Shown: positions 10,939 through 24,075, counted from the first letter of the stretch. The stretch: 64,000 bases of DNA from Rachycentron canadum (GCA_038496675.1 CM076659.1:5753072-5817071); one strand, 5' to 3'. Translations and numbers: made by a program. The notes: generated by a model not told the origin, from the sequence alone.

Positions 10939-11113
10939 GTAAATCTCCACTCAACCACACCCCAATACACCCCTGCCTGGATTTCATGTCTTTTATTTAC
11001 CTCATTTACTTGAATCGCCCACCATTAGCCCTGCTTAATTATGCCATTAATGATCAAGGCGCTCATAAATAGGCAGTGTAAGCTTAATGTCCTCCCGTGG
11101 TGCACTGGTGCAG
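10939..11113 (+). other. DISC1 intron (175 nt), equivalent of human intron 8
   Basis: This is by far the shortest intron of the gene. Both borders read CAG|GTAA: CAG|GTAAAT as donor and CAG|GTAATG as intron end plus first exon bases. If retained, translation continues from the split Gly for 44 codons and stops at TAG 11070-11072. The intron falls inside codon Gly598 of the human numbering, the site of the Scottish translocation. Confidence 0.93.
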
Positions 11114-11302
11114 GTAATGACTTCAGCAGTGCCAAGGAGCTGAAGGCTGAGATGAAGGCAGTGTACCTGGAGCGGGACCGGCTGGAGGCTCTGGCCAAGA
11201 GGCTGCACAGCCTCAGCGCGGGGAGCAGCCAGGAGCTGGCCAGGATGAAGGAGCAGAGGCAGCAGCTCAGGCAGGAGCTGGAGCAGAGGGAGGCCCAGCA
11301 CG
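11114..11302 (+). CDS. disc1: DISC1 exon (human-equivalent exon 9)
   Basis: This 189-nt exon completes the split Gly codon and ends with one base of a split Glu codon at donor CACG|GTGAGT. It encodes GNDFSSAKELKAEMKAVYL, ERDRLEALAKRLHSLSAGSS and a highly charged coiled coil ending RQELEQREAQH. The start aligns with human GNHFWTAKDLTEEI; the Leu at human position 607 (common L607F variant) is Leu here. The SERE/LERD, L..L..L and RLRREVEHQE-like blocks also align. It is very GC- and purine-rich. It is a multiple of three in length. Confidence 0.97.
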
Positions 11303-11801
11303 GTGAGTCACTGCGTCAACATCACAAGAGAAGGAGAAACTGGGCTGTGGTAGGACTAAAAGTAACAAACCATCCTCACTGCTTAATTTAAAAGAAATAA
11401 ATTAAATAAATGAACCAGTCTCTGAAAGAACAATGCTGTGTTTTTTCACCCGTCCACTGAGACGAGAAAGCATTTGTTGTATTTTTAAAAGGTGCCTCAG
11501 TCTCTTTGAACACATCTTTTTTAAGTATCAAATGGAGTCCTCTCTTGATGTTGCTCCACGCTGGGAGGACATCACTGAACAATGACTTTTCTCCCAAATG
11601 AAGGAGAAGTGATCTGCTGTCAGTGGGGACAGTGGGGGCATCAAATGATTTACCAGCAGGATTGGCAGCTGTTAATAGGAGGAGGTAGAGGAGTTGTGGA
11701 GGTGTAAGGGGGGATATGTGCAGGGGAAATGATCTTTAGATTGTGTGAAGTAGCCAATTACCTCCAAGCCACTCAGTGTAGACATGACAGTATTGATGCT
11801 C

Positions 11802-11839
11802 TCACACACACTTATGCACACACACACACACACACGCAT

Positions 11840-11875
<36 letters not shown>
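11802..11875. repeat. (CA)n microsatellite, interrupted
   Basis: This is a compound run of AC units with a few interruptions (TTATG, GCATG). It is intronic and probably length-variable. Confidence 0.95.
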
Positions 11876-11877
<2 letters not shown>

Positions 11878-14800
11878 AACTAATCTGAATGCTGCTCAGA
11901 GATGGGGCTTGCTTTTTAGGGTTGAGGGTGGGGTTGGGTTAGATTGGTTTGTCCTCCTGGCGCTGGCAGAGAGATAAATGGATTTTGACGGCACCACCTG
12001 CAGTGCCACTCTCTCTAGTCCATCAGAGGGAGATTTTCTAAAAAAGGTCACTTCACTCTCTGAGGCACTGAAACGGGAGCACAGAGAGGGAACGGGGATC
12101 GGTGAAGTGACGGGGGCTGGAGCGCGCCGTCAGGTGCTGGAGACTGTGGATCTGGATCGGGCTCCTGCTGCAACCCCGAAGCATGCAATCAGCCGTCTAA
12201 CTTGCACTGTTATGTAGATCATTAAGGCCTGTGGCTGCAGCGTCACCATTAGTGTGGAGCCTTTGTCCTATCTTGAATGCACCCTGTGTTGGCACTAGGG
12301 GGCACACTTTCATTGTTGCAATCAGGGTGAGGTATTGCATTGAGGTAAGGGTGACGCATGAACTTACTATTTCTGTTCATGCCAGGTCCATAATTACATA
12401 TGTTGTAGAAACCAATTCTTTTTACTTTTAAATCCAACCATGTTACTTTTCATTCCACCTATGTGCATGAAACTCAGTCACCTGCCTGATTTTTGTTGCT
12501 GGGAGTCCAGACCTGGACGCCATGATTTGCTGAACAACCAGGGGTAGCATCAATCTCTTCCCTAACAACCACAAAAGACACATTCAAGTTCACACCAGCA
12601 TCCTAAATACACAGAGTGAACTCACACACAACAATACAGCTCTCCAGAACAACGGAGGCTGGGAAACAAGTGACATGTAAAATGCTCCAGCTAAACAAAG
12701 GAATGGGAATCAGGTGGGTAGCGCGTCACAAATGTGGGAAGACGGCATGTTAATGATTGGTTGTGTGGCTCGCTCAAATGCTCAAGTGGGCGCTCACAAT
12801 ATGGCAGCAGGCACAGTTTCACAATGTGTTGCTGACACCAAGCAAGGGGCTCATTAAACTGTCATCCTTTTTGGTAATAAGGGGCTGGCGCATGTTAGCT
12901 GGAAACCGATAGCCCACAAACAGCACATTACCATTTCTTTAGCTGGAGGGGATTAGAAATTAATGTCTTCTTTAAAGTCAACATGGCCACTGTTTGGGTT
13001 TCTGAGGCATTTCTAGCACATGATGGAGCTGCAAAGCAACACATTGTTCAGCTGACACGTTGACAAAATCTTAATGCAAACACTCTTTGGAGCTTTAGCT
13101 TGTCGAGTGTCTCTGCCCAGTGTACTTCATGGTGTGGGGGTTTCTGGCCCGGGAGCCATTACGTCCCTAATTGCCATTGGCTCGAGTGCTGATGAATACC
13201 AAACCCATTATAAGCCTGATTCCCTGCTGAGAGTATAATTTTGTCCCCTAGAGAGATCTGGAGTAAAACTAAATTTACAAATAAATAATTGAGGAGCTGG
13301 ATAAGATGAGTAAATGACCCCCAGGAGCGAGGACATTCAAATGTGGATGTGGCAGCATCAGTGTCTGCTCCTCTCGATTCATCCAAGTATTGTGTTTTGT
13401 TAATGCTACCGTTAGCATGCAGGCGGTAAATTTGGTGGCAGTCGAGTACCAAATGCCATCTGTGAAGAAGACAGTAAATTGGAGCGTATTTAATTCAAGT
13501 TTTTTTTTAGTGAATCGCCACCATCTTTTCTCTCTTCGTGCAGCTTTCACTCCAGTGTCACTTCTGTGCAGGTTTATGGAGCCCATCCAGCCCAAAACTC
13601 ACCTGTGCATACCTGTCCAAAAACTGAGGCGCACATCAAAATACTGTCACTCTGTGTTATTAAACAAACGCAGTTTCCTCCTAATGGAGTGCCAATAGTA
13701 AAGGCGAGGACATATATGGTTTATTCATGAGTCTGCCTCTTTCAGAGGTGCTCCTGTTGATGGCATGATGGGACGTACGACAGCTCCTCTCCTAAAGAGC
13801 CTCTGAATGATTGAGAGCGGTGTAGTGGTTAAGTGGACCCAGGAGAATGTTCCCCAGGTTTTGTCTCTGAAGTTTTTGGCAGTATTCATTTTTCCTGTGA
13901 TTCAACAGAGGATGTCGTTCCATTGTGAATTTGTCAGGAGAATCATAGCGTCCATATCCTCGAGGACTTCTGCAAAAACAAAGAGAAGTTGATTGAGGTA
14001 GCACTAACGGTAGCAGCCACCTCTTCATCAATCAATTTCTTGCCTTTAAAGACGAAGCAGTCTGGAGAAGGCTGAGGTTCACAGCGTTGGTTATGTCATT
14101 TCTAGCTTCAAACAAAGCTCAAAATGGCAGTTCTGGTCTGTCAGTCCTCCATTTTGGTGGTCCATTCCGGCTGGGTTACCATTTGACTTTTCATCTGGTG
14201 CCATCAGCTGATAAATTTTTGGTGAGTTCCACTTTCTTTTTCTTTGAGCAAAATAAGTTCGGAGTCTCTTCTAAACAGACTCTGTTTACTGAGTTTGACT
14301 TGAGTCATAATGACAGTAAGCACATCTAACATTTCAGTCAGAGAAATTCAGCACCCACAACTGAAATATACACACATCCACCCAAGCACAGATTTTGTAC
14401 ACACAGCCAATTTTTTGTCAAATGATTCCTTTTGTTGTGCGTTCGTGCATAGCCCCACAATATGCTACACCGTGCCAGCTGCTGTCTGTGTACTGCTATG
14501 CTTTGTGATCCCACGCCCTTAAAGCATCATGGGTTATTGAGTGTCTGTCTGAGATATCAGCCTGTCCCTCTTCCTCCTTTAGCTATGCTGCTGGGCTGCA
14601 GTTAGGTTCAGATACATGCATTGACTGTGAGAGTCTGCATATGCTGACACCGTGTTTGCGTTACCTGCAGTGCTGTTGCTCTCGAACAGCCCAAGCTGAG
14701 CCTAAACACATTAATCACAGCCAGTGCCTTCAACTCGATTACAAAGACACACAATTTCTCTTCTGCCTTATTATGCGCAGGCTTTTATAACGCGCATATT

Positions 14801-16249
14801 GGTGGTGCTGCGTTAGCACGGAGCCGCCTCTAATTTGTTCGACAACATAAAGGCCTCGCAGATGTTGGGTGCTTTTATTGTTACAACGCAAGTGCAGAAA
14901 TTACTGCATTATTCACTTTCAATTAGAGAGCTGTTTAAATGCTTATAATGCAGCAGCAAATCCAAACACCTTGCAATCGTTAACTTCTGCCGGCTCATTA
15001 GAGCCCATGACTTCATCATCGCGAGCTGTGCATCACTGTGAGATACTGTGTGTCTGCTCCATTTGCTTTGTCTGTCTACATCACTGATTATAATCATTAA
15101 ATTCATAATTTTTTATCAACTCTACATCTATTTAGCTGCAGTAATTATTTCTTCATTAGGCTAATGAATGAATATTTTGACCTATATGAAGGAAATGGCC
15201 TCTTTGCAACATCCAGAAACATCCACTCTCATCATCTTTCAATGGTGTCTCAGATCTGTTTGTTATGAATGAGTGGCCTCTTCGGTTTTGGCCCTGGTCC
15301 TTGGCAAAAATCAGTGATGTTTAGCACCTGCTGAGATCACTGGTGTGAGGGGGAGGCAGAGCTCATGAATTTTCCAATGTGGACCCTGTGAGGTTCCTTT
15401 GACACCAAATATACTGCTGCATGTATGAGGGAATAACAGAATGACTCTCTTCTTTATGTTTTTTTTTTTCTTTTTAGTTTTTAGTGCCAGTTTTATCCGC
15501 ATGGCCTGCCAATGACAGCAGTCTCCCGCAGACTTACAGGAAGTAGTAATATCACCCGGTCCTCTGGTTCCACTCAGCACAGGAGGGGGCTCTGCTGCTT
15601 GATGTCTTGTCCCATTCTATAAAGAAAAGATTATTTTCATCTGTCACGCCCGAAAAGGCTCACTAGTTTTGCCACCGGTTGGCATGGCGACAGGATGGCA
15701 CAGTGACTCTCCCCGGCATATAACAGCATCAGCGCAGGAACAAATATTAAGTTAACAGTTGATACACTCATGTCCTTATCCCCCCTCCTCATCTGCCTTT
15801 TATATTTACTCCTTCTATCCCTCACAATATATTATTTCTAAATCTAGCTCTTGCTCTTGTTTCGAGCTGCAGTCTACTTTGTCATCTCGCATCTGTACAT
15901 GCTCCTTGCCATCCAAAGTCAGGCTTAATGCCCCCATGTATTATTCAGTGGCTATCTCCTTGCACGCTGCTTAACGGAGCCCGCTTGAATGGAAGTTGAC
16001 AAGGGAGACTCTGTCAGGATAGGATCTCACATAGCAATTAGAGGGGTGGTAAGTGAGCTGTCTGGTCTACATACACCAGCTCTGCTCACTAGATATGTGA
16101 TAGGTGCTCCAGCGGCCTCCCTCTTCTCTCTGATTGAGCAGATTTGGCCACTTTGAATGAAGGTGACTCTTAGGCAATGTCCCTCTTTCTGTGACATGCA
16201 ACCCCATAAATAGCCTGATGATTTCTTCTCTTCATCAAAGTATGGACTG

Positions 16250-16251
<2 letters not shown>

Positions 16252-16291
<40 letters not shown>
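16252..16291. repeat. (GT)20 microsatellite
   Basis: This is a pure dinucleotide run inside DISC1 intron 9. Confidence 0.97.
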
Positions 16292-16292
<1 letters not shown>

Positions 16293-16591
16293 TTCACAAC
16301 CACTTTCTCTCAGACATTTTCCTTTACCTCCTGCTGTGCCAGCCCACAGCCTGTCTCATCCGGGAGCTGATGCAGTCTAATAACCACCATCAAGACAATG
16401 ATACAAATTATATTTCAAACCTCAGTATGATTCAGAACACCCAATTAGGTGACTTTCTCTCTGTGTGAGCTCTTGTCAATGTGAGCAAGCTAAGTGGCAT
16501 TACGCTGGAGTAGTTCCCATCATTTTTTTTTGTCTTGAAAATGAAGCAATTTCTCTGTTCGTCGTAGATTTTTCAGGATGGTGTGTACTAC

Positions 16592-16992
16592 TAAAGGGAT
16601 AGTTTGACGTTTTTAGGAAACACCCTTGTTCTCTCTCTTGTTGATGTTTGCGCCCATCAAAATACTGTCACACTTTTATCTCTTTAAACAAAATATGCAT
16701 CTACTCTCAACAGCAGGTTAGTTAAGTGTGAAAGACAGCAAGTGTGTGTGTGTGTGTGCGTGTGTGTGGGAAGAAAGGAGGAGAGTGGGGGCGGGTTTCT
16801 TGGAGTCTCCAGGAAGTAACTGTAACACCACAAATTTTGCAAACAAAATGCAACCTGGCAGTTTGTGAGCCTTTTGTCATACTTTTACACACAGCCAGGC
16901 GTATTCTTGCCCCCTGTTTCCAGTCTCAATGCTATGTTAAGCCAACAGCTCTATATTTATTAATTTCCCGTAATGTTGAACTGGTCCTTTGA
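16592..16992 (+). repeat. dispersed inverted-repeat element (AAAGGGATAGTTTGAC...ACTGGTCCTTT family)
   Basis: The left end TAAAGGGATAGTTTGACGT and the right end GTTGAACTGGTCCTTTGA are imperfect inverted copies, as in a non-autonomous DNA transposon. Related sequence is present at 23725-24075, 53061-53370 and 63833-63935. The copy carries an internal GT microsatellite at about 16743-16768. It has no coding capacity. The family is very common in percomorph fish, from my recollection of the sequence pattern. Confidence 0.75.
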
Positions 16993-17355
16993 AAGACAAA
17001 TTTATTTCCCTCCTTCTCAGATTATTTAATTTGAAAACTTTTACAGGCTTGTATCCAGGATTTTGTACTGAGGAAAAGTACTAGAGTATGTTTTTTTTTT
17101 TTTCCAATCCTATTAATCATTTCATTCTCCCTCTTCTTGCCATGAGCTATTGCAACCACATAGGGGGACATCAACCCTCCCCCAGTCCCATATGGGAGCT
17201 GATGCATCAGGGTGTGGGAAAGCACTGAATCTGACTGGTTGTTGAGTTGTACAGATGTTGGGATGGGCAGATTTATCAAGACCAGCTTTATGTGTGTATG
17301 TGTGTGCGTTTCATTGTGGAGGGGGAGGGTTGTATTGAATGTTATGGCTCTTGTG

Positions 17356-17385
17356 CATATATATATATATATATATTTATATATG
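17356..17385. repeat. (AT)n microsatellite
   Basis: This is a run of TA units with one T interruption, self-complementary and intronic. Confidence 0.93.
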
Positions 17386-17982
17386 TGGTGCAATTTAATA
17401 TAAGTGCATCCTATTGTGTTCAAAGATCTGCTGCTGTGGGAGGCATATTCTCATGTTTCATACATGAGCTCATTAACGGTGCTCAGATTGCCCTCCTCTC
17501 CATCCTGACTAACGCTCAGCCAGCCTGTGTCTGGCTCCTCAGGCACCGCTCACTGCTGGCAGAAGGGCACAGGAAGCAACATAAGCTATCCATCCAACTT
17601 TATGCCCCACAGAAAATCTGGCAGGATATAAGGACCTATGCCATGATAAAATCTCCTTTTATCCCCGGGCCGTCTCCAGTTTTATCCCTTCTTAGAGCGG
17701 CGGGAATGATCTTTCTTCGATTGCGTGTTTGTCTTAAGAGAGTGCCAGCTGGGCTTTTGTACTGAAGTGGACTCTTGCAGTTTCTCACCACAATTGCCAT
17801 CACCAACTGTGATGACTACCTTTTGCAATAAAGCCCATGTACAAGATGGCAAATGACAAGCCAGTTTTAATGGTATTAGAGCTGTGATTTGTTGCTAGGA
17901 TACCTCATCATGGCTAATAAAAGTAGTAAATGAAGTCCAAGTAACAGGCTGTTGCTCTCTCTCTGCTTTTCTCTCCATACAG

Positions 17983-18043
17983 AAAGCCGACTGAAGGAGA
18001 ACACTACCAAGTATATCGAGCTATTGGAGGACAGATTGCACAG
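17983..18043 (+). CDS. disc1: DISC1 exon (human-equivalent exon 10)
   Basis: This 61-nt exon follows a strong C/T tract with acceptor ATACAG. It completes the split Glu codon and ends with two bases of a split Ser codon at donor ACAG|GTAAGA. It encodes ESRLKENTTKYIELLEDRLHS. This aligns with human ETSVKENTMKYMETLKNKLCS; KENT-x-KY is conserved. It is a single short helix of the C-terminal coiled-coil region. It is not a multiple of three, so skipping would shift the frame. Confidence 0.96.
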
Positions 18044-20353
18044 GTAAGAGTCTTTGTCTTTTTAGCACAGCTGTGAAGGCTCAATATTCCTCAGGAGTAA
18101 AATAACAAGAAGACATAAACAGAGCAACAGCCCCCGAGGAATTTCCTCTCACCTCTGTCGTCCTCCAACCACAGCGCTGTCTCCCCAATACACCACCTCA
18201 CCCACAACAGCGCGCACTCGCACCTTTTTTTCCTTATGCTGTTGTCTCCCAGAGCCCCTTTCTCACGTTTCGCTTCATCTCTCACCTGTGCAGTTTGTCT
18301 TCCTCTTCCCACCTTCTCACATATTGTCTATACCTTTATTTTTATATACTTCCACATCAGCTCAGTTTCCACCCTCCCTCCTCTCTGAATGGTTTTCGAC
18401 AACACAGTATCTCTTCCCGTCTGTTTCATTGTTCCTATCGGAGCGCCTAAATCACGGAGGACAGGTCTGTTGAGTTGGTTCGCCCAGCCCGCCTGATAGT
18501 TACACAACAGGATTGTGGTGTGCTGAGTGGCTGACTTTTAGAGCAGAGGGTGTGGAACTTAGTCAACTGTTGACACCATACGCCTGTTTATGCTTCCTTA
18601 TGGAGATTAGAGCTGCTCGACAAACAGACAGCACTGTGCAGCTGCGACACGTTCGCCTCTTATCTACAGCATTTTGGGTCCATTTTATTTTACTGATGGA
18701 TGAATAGAGCTAGTAATGTTTTTGTGGACACCATATAAACTGTGTTTTCTGCTCAATCTCTTCTCTCTTTCTAAAGAAGGTCAGGTTTTCTGTGCCCACT
18801 GCGAGCCAGGAAAAACCTATATTGTGAGAGACCCCGTGTGTCTGCTTCACCTGTGTTTCTATTTGTGGTGTAGGAGAGGGTGTAGCTTTCTGTGTTGCAT
18901 CCCTGGAGAGCCAGGGTCACCTCTTTGGATGGGAGCCAGGAGTCAGTCATATACTGCAGGGCTGTTTGTTTGTTGAGCGATGCACAGGCTTGAGGCCTAT
19001 GTGGTCAAGGAGCAACATGGCAGCGATCTCAGTGCTCGGCAGGGGAGTATGCCTCGGGACCTTTATTGTCAATAGGGCAGATGGCTGCTTTGTGTTTTTG
19101 TTCATTTGATTTTTCAGAGAGTACCTGTCACGTGAAACAAAAAGACAACAACTCTGCATCAACACTAGTTGATTCACTGGAAGAGGCTTTTTCAGGGTAT
19201 AAAGCACAGCCCATGTTCAGTACATACATACTAGACACATGCAGTAGATGCAAGACTGCGAGCCTTTAAAGGGTGCTGCATTAACACAACAGAAATCACC
19301 ACAGTCACAAAATACTATCCCACAAACAGGAGCAACTGCTAATGAAGTTCACAAAGATGGAGGAACCTGCCATGTCTGGTAAATAAATTCCTGTGGCTTT
19401 CTAACATCACACCTCCTGCGTGCACCACAGACTTTCTGCTGAGATAACACTGATGACATCATCCGGTAATTTCCTTTAATGCCGCGGCTCGGTCGGTTCA
19501 CCACTGTGGTCCAGACTGAAATATCTTAGCCATCTTTTAATGAAGTGGCACAGACATTTGTAGAGACATACGTGGTTCTCAGAGGATGAAACCTACTGTC
19601 ATTAGTTACCATTAGACTCAAGTAGACTTTGGAAGGGCCACAGAAGACGCAATAGAAGACTGGTACACTCAGTGACGTTTCCCCCAGAAATAACAAAATA
19701 ACGAAATAACAAAAAGTCTTTTCTATTCTAAAAGGGTTAAAGAGGTCTAATTTTCTGTATGCCTCTGAGATTATAAATCCACTCTCTCTTACTGTAGGAA
19801 GTTAATATCAAGCCCTTTTAGTCCCAGACCACCAATACCATTAGTACATTGAATGCATGGCCTTGAAAACAGTCTGGCTACTGGGTGTTTTTTTTTTTCT
19901 ACCCTTTTAATGGAGTTCTTATGTTCTGCGATCCTATATTTTAGTTTATTGCTTCAACCACTTAATATATGAATCACATGTCTCTAACCAGGTTACTATT
20001 GAAAGAAAAATCACATTAAAGGACACTGTCTCCAGTACTGAGTCCTCAAAAGTAATTTACCTGCTCATCACAGTCTATATTAATTGATTGGCTCTGCAAC
20101 CTTGGATCGGTTTCTATAACCAGAGGCTAGATCACATCAGAGATATAGCTTTCAGCTGTAGGGGACGACCAGTAGCTTCCACCAGCTCCAGTTTGGCATA
20201 GTGACACATATTTGGCTTAACCGAACAGGAAGTTCATACACATTTACACATGCAGTCACCCACACACTCAGTTACACAAATGCAGCCATCATCCATTGTG
20301 AATTTTATCTGTCAGCTTTAATGTACATTACAGTTGATGGCGTGCTGTGGCGA

Positions 20354-20402
20354 TGGGAGGAGAGGAGAAGGGAGGAGGAAGGGAGGAGGGGAGGAGAGAG
20401 GC
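20354..20402. repeat. polypurine (GGA/GA-rich) tract
   Basis: About 49 bases of almost only G and A, with mirror-like GGAGGA units. Such tracts can form triplex (H-DNA) structures. It may also be a plain low-complexity run. Confidence 0.9.
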
Positions 20403-21577
20403 AGATTAGTTCTGGTGAGATGTCTGGTCTCCGTGGAGACGGATGGTGTTGAAAAAACCAATTATCTCTTCCTTGCTAAAGACTAGAACAGGATGTTAGA
20501 GCAGCACAGATGCTGTAAGTGTGTCACCAGAGCAAAAAAACATTTTATTCAGATTAGCAACGAGGCGCAGTTGTTTAATACAATATGTAGATGTTTCATT
20601 AGGAAATGCCTCTTGTATTTTTCCTACATTTGAGCAATGTTCTGCTGAGATTTGGATGTCATTTATCATATTTAATGGACACAAGGCAACTGGTGTAGAA
20701 GTCATTAAAATACTCGGATAAGACATGTTCTCTTAGTTAAAATCGAAGACCTGCTGAGAGCATCTACCCAGAGGAACTGAGTGAAAAAAAAACTCTATTA
20801 TCACTTGAAATATACAACATCTTGAATGTACATAAGAGAAATGTAAAGTGCTTGAAGCAGAGGGACACTGGTCGATCAAATAGCTGCAGCAAAAACCTCC
20901 CCAGACATCAAGCCACCCACCTTACAAACGGTTCACTTCATTCATCACTCATCACACCTCATTCAATAGTCAGCACCTTTCACCATATTATTAGCACCTC
21001 TCATCAGCTGGTGTCACTTGAGTTGTTGCTACATGATTAATGTGAAAGGTTCCCATCTCCCTTTTCCTTCCTGATGTGTGAATTCTCATTGTGTTTTTGA
21101 CTTTTGCGTGTACTCAACATGAGAGGCACCGGTGTGAGTCTACAGGTGGAAATTGCACTAATTTTACTTTATTTAGGATACTAATTTCTCGGGGAAATGG
21201 AGCCTTCTTATCACTCATAGTCTGGTCCTTAGATAACCAAAATTTCCAGCTGTGCCTGGAGATAGGAGCTGCTTTTCACGGTCTGTCTTGATATTGGTAT
21301 TCAGGTGTGAAAGCTGAAGATTCAGCTAAGCATATGAGTATATGACCTGATGCTGGGGAGAGTTCAGACTACTGGCCAGACAATGTCCGAACCCGCTTTG
21401 TGCCATTTCCCCTCTAGAGAGCTCCGACTGAACCTCCTGGTAGCAGCAGGACCAGGCTGCCGCTGCTTCGTTCAATACTAATCCTTCCTCTGTAGCTGTC
21501 TGTGTGCGTGCGTAATGCCTTGAGGAGAAAGAGCAGTCCTGTCAGTCAGCAGTCCCACAGAAGGAGACGGAGGAGTG

Positions 21578-21603
21578 TGGGGTGGGGGGGGGGGGGGGCG
21601 GGA
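21578..21603. repeat. G-run, possible G-quadruplex
   Basis: GGGG, T, then about 16 G, C and GGG on the + strand. It is compatible with a G-quadruplex, though long homopolymers are also error-prone in assembly. Confidence 0.85.
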
Positions 21604-22566
21604 AGCTGAGAGACTGTAGAAGAAGTGTGCCTCTCTGTCTCTCCTTCTTATTACTGGGCCATCAGCGGAGCAGCACGCCCACACCCTGCCACTGTCAGAT
21701 GGCAGGCCGAGCGGCTGCCACCAATTAACCCCCAGGCGAGGGGGGTTCATACCGACGGGCACCAGGACGCCACCATCACAGGGATGCTTAGGCGCTGACA
21801 TGTTGTCTGAATTTTCAGTACACAGAGCCCCAGTGCCAATGCCAGTTATTTGTAATGAATAGTGGTTGTCACTGAAGAGGAGTTTTTAGTGATAGATGAA
21901 GCAGGGTTTGACATTTTTAGAGGAATTTATGATTGTACAACACCGAATCCCCACAGAGACTGATTTATGGTTGTGTGTGTGTGTGTAAGTTAAGACATAT
22001 GTGCCCACCCATATATGTGTATGTGTGTGTGTCCCTCTCCACTTCAGAAGAGACAAATAACAATGGCATGGCTCACTGGGTGCATCCCCACTATAGCAGA
22101 ATTCAAAAGCAGCGGCGCTGAGTAGAGAATTAGGAGGGTGGGGGGCAAGGGGGCTGTGGTGAGCAATTTTTCTATTGTCTGTTTGCCAAATGAAGGTTAG
22201 AGAAGGGCTGAGAGGCGTGCGTTGGCAGGGCACGGAGGTTGGCAGCCTTTTCAGACAGGAGATAGGCTGGAAAACAAGTGGCATTCAATTTTTTTTTTTT
22301 TTTTTTTTGGGCGAGAGACAGAGGAACAGAGGGAGAGATTAAATAATATTGTCTGGGTGCATTTTGCCTTTGAGTCTGTTTACATATGATGGAGAATGAG
22401 CAATTTCTCAAATCTAACTGAGCAGCAGGGAGGTGCACTCTAGGTGAAATGACTGAATATATTATAGAGGCTTATATGTAAGTATATTTGTGCTGAGGGT
22501 ATGAAATTGTTGTGTTTTTCTCATTCTTACTCACTCAGTGTGCGATTTAGTTTGTTTGGGTTGGAA

Positions 22567-22571
<5 letters not shown>

Positions 22572-22600
<29 letters not shown>
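22572..22600. repeat. (GA)n microsatellite
   Basis: About 14 AG units within DISC1 intron 10. Confidence 0.96.
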
Positions 22601-22602
<2 letters not shown>

Positions 22603-23724
22603 CCACACCTCTGTCTCTGAGTTCTGTCAGCTTTTGTTTGTTTTCTGCACAAGATGGACTCCTGAATAGAAAACAGGTTATTATTTCCTATATTATTTCC
22701 TGCTTACTATTGAATATTTATGCCCTTCAGTGTGGGACGTTTGCATTTTATGTTTCTGTTAAACCATATTAAAGGTAGAATTTCTAACAAGATCAATGGA
22801 TTTCAGCCCCTGAAATGCCACTTGGGACCACAATTATTCAGGTATGATATGTTACCCAAAGGTCACCGAAAGGAGAAGGGGGGTAAATATAATGAATATT
22901 TCAAAGGTCAGAAGACTCGAATGTGAGTGTTTCATTCATGGAAAAAACCTTTTTAATTCCAAAAACACCTGTTCAGTTCAGAATCAACACTGCCCTCACT
23001 CTGCTGCACTGTATGTAGTAAGGTATCTGGTGTTATTGTAAAACACAAATGATTGCTTTCACACAGTGGCCATCTTAACCTAAATAGTGGGGCAATGAAC
23101 AGAGCGACTCCACTGGTGAGTGACCATTGCTCATTTTCCAAATAATATATTTAGCCAATCATAGCTGATTTAATTGTTCTCTTCTGTTTTTGCTCTCGGA
23201 GCTTGCATTTGAGGTGTCACATGGGTCAAGGAAAAGGATGAGTGATTGTAATTCAATGAGTAGATAAACAAAAAAACAATCTTCTTGTCCTCCCCCTGAA
23301 CTAATGCTCAGTGACCCCAGCTGAGATGAACACATCTAGCCTGTCGTTTCTCTCGCCGCTCTGGCTCTTTGAAGGAAAGGGCAGCCTGCGAGGGGGACAT
23401 CCGCTTCCATTACGTTTTGTCAATGGAATTAAAATCTGTCACTGTTTTGAGCAAGGCTTTATTATAGAGATGTCATTAAAGATGTCCTTTGCTGTGCCCA
23501 CGCGTCTGCTGTGCTCACTTATCAGGTAGGCAGTCACAGTCATGACATGTTTGCTATAATCACACTATGGTCTGTCCTGTTTTCCTCACATTAGTGTGAT
23601 TGCGAAGTCTGCACTTCTTATCTATACACTTTTGTAACATACTGTACGTTTGGCATCTTATAACCTTATGACGCGGAGTTTTTACACAGTTATATGTAAA
23701 TAATATGTAGACAGATATTTAAAA

Positions 23725-24075
23725 TGATTCGTTTTTGGGAAATATGCTCGTTTATCATCTCACTAAGAGTTAGATTAGAAGATCAACATCAGTGTCAGGT
23801 CTGTTTTGAACTACAGCCAGGTGATTGTGATTAGTTTATCATAGTTTAGCACAGAGACTGGAATTAAGGGATGACAGCTTGTTTTTTTTATCAGCACATC
23901 CAAAGCACATGCATTGACACAAAATGTACATTTTTCACAATTATGTTTGATTGCGGCTCAAACAGTGAGGTTTTGAGTTTTAGATTTTTTAAAACAGGTT
24001 AGCCAGTCTTTATGCTAAGCTAAAATAAGCATCTCTTGGCTCTCGTGCGCTTGATATGAAATAAATTTCAACCTT
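23725..24075 (+). repeat. diverged dispersed element (same family as 16592-16992)
   Basis: It has TTTTTGGGAAATATGCTCG, then CTAAGAGTTAGATTAGAAGA, and later AGTTTAGCACAGAGACTGGA. These blocks are typical of the TTTGGGAAATA...GTTAGCTTAGCATAAAGACTGGA family seen again at 53061. The ends are worn and the borders approximate. Confidence 0.7.

Larger units (their letters stand above)
11303..17982 (+). other. DISC1 intron (6680 nt, human-equivalent intron 9)
   Basis: This is the largest intron in the window, with GT-AG ends. It carries microsatellites (11802-11875, 16252-16291, 17356-17385) and one dispersed element (16592-16992). Long stretches such as 12900-15110 and 17410-17930 are free of obvious repeats and could hold conserved noncoding elements. 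No coding exon fits the DISC1 frame or any other family I know. The 172-codon frame at 17247-17765 runs through a microsatellite and is not convincing. Confidence 0.85.

Noticed and set aside
17247..17765. 172-codon open frame on the plus strand
   Set aside because: It runs through a GT stretch and an AT microsatellite (poly Tyr-Ile), and the rest matches no family; chance absence of stops is the simplest reading.
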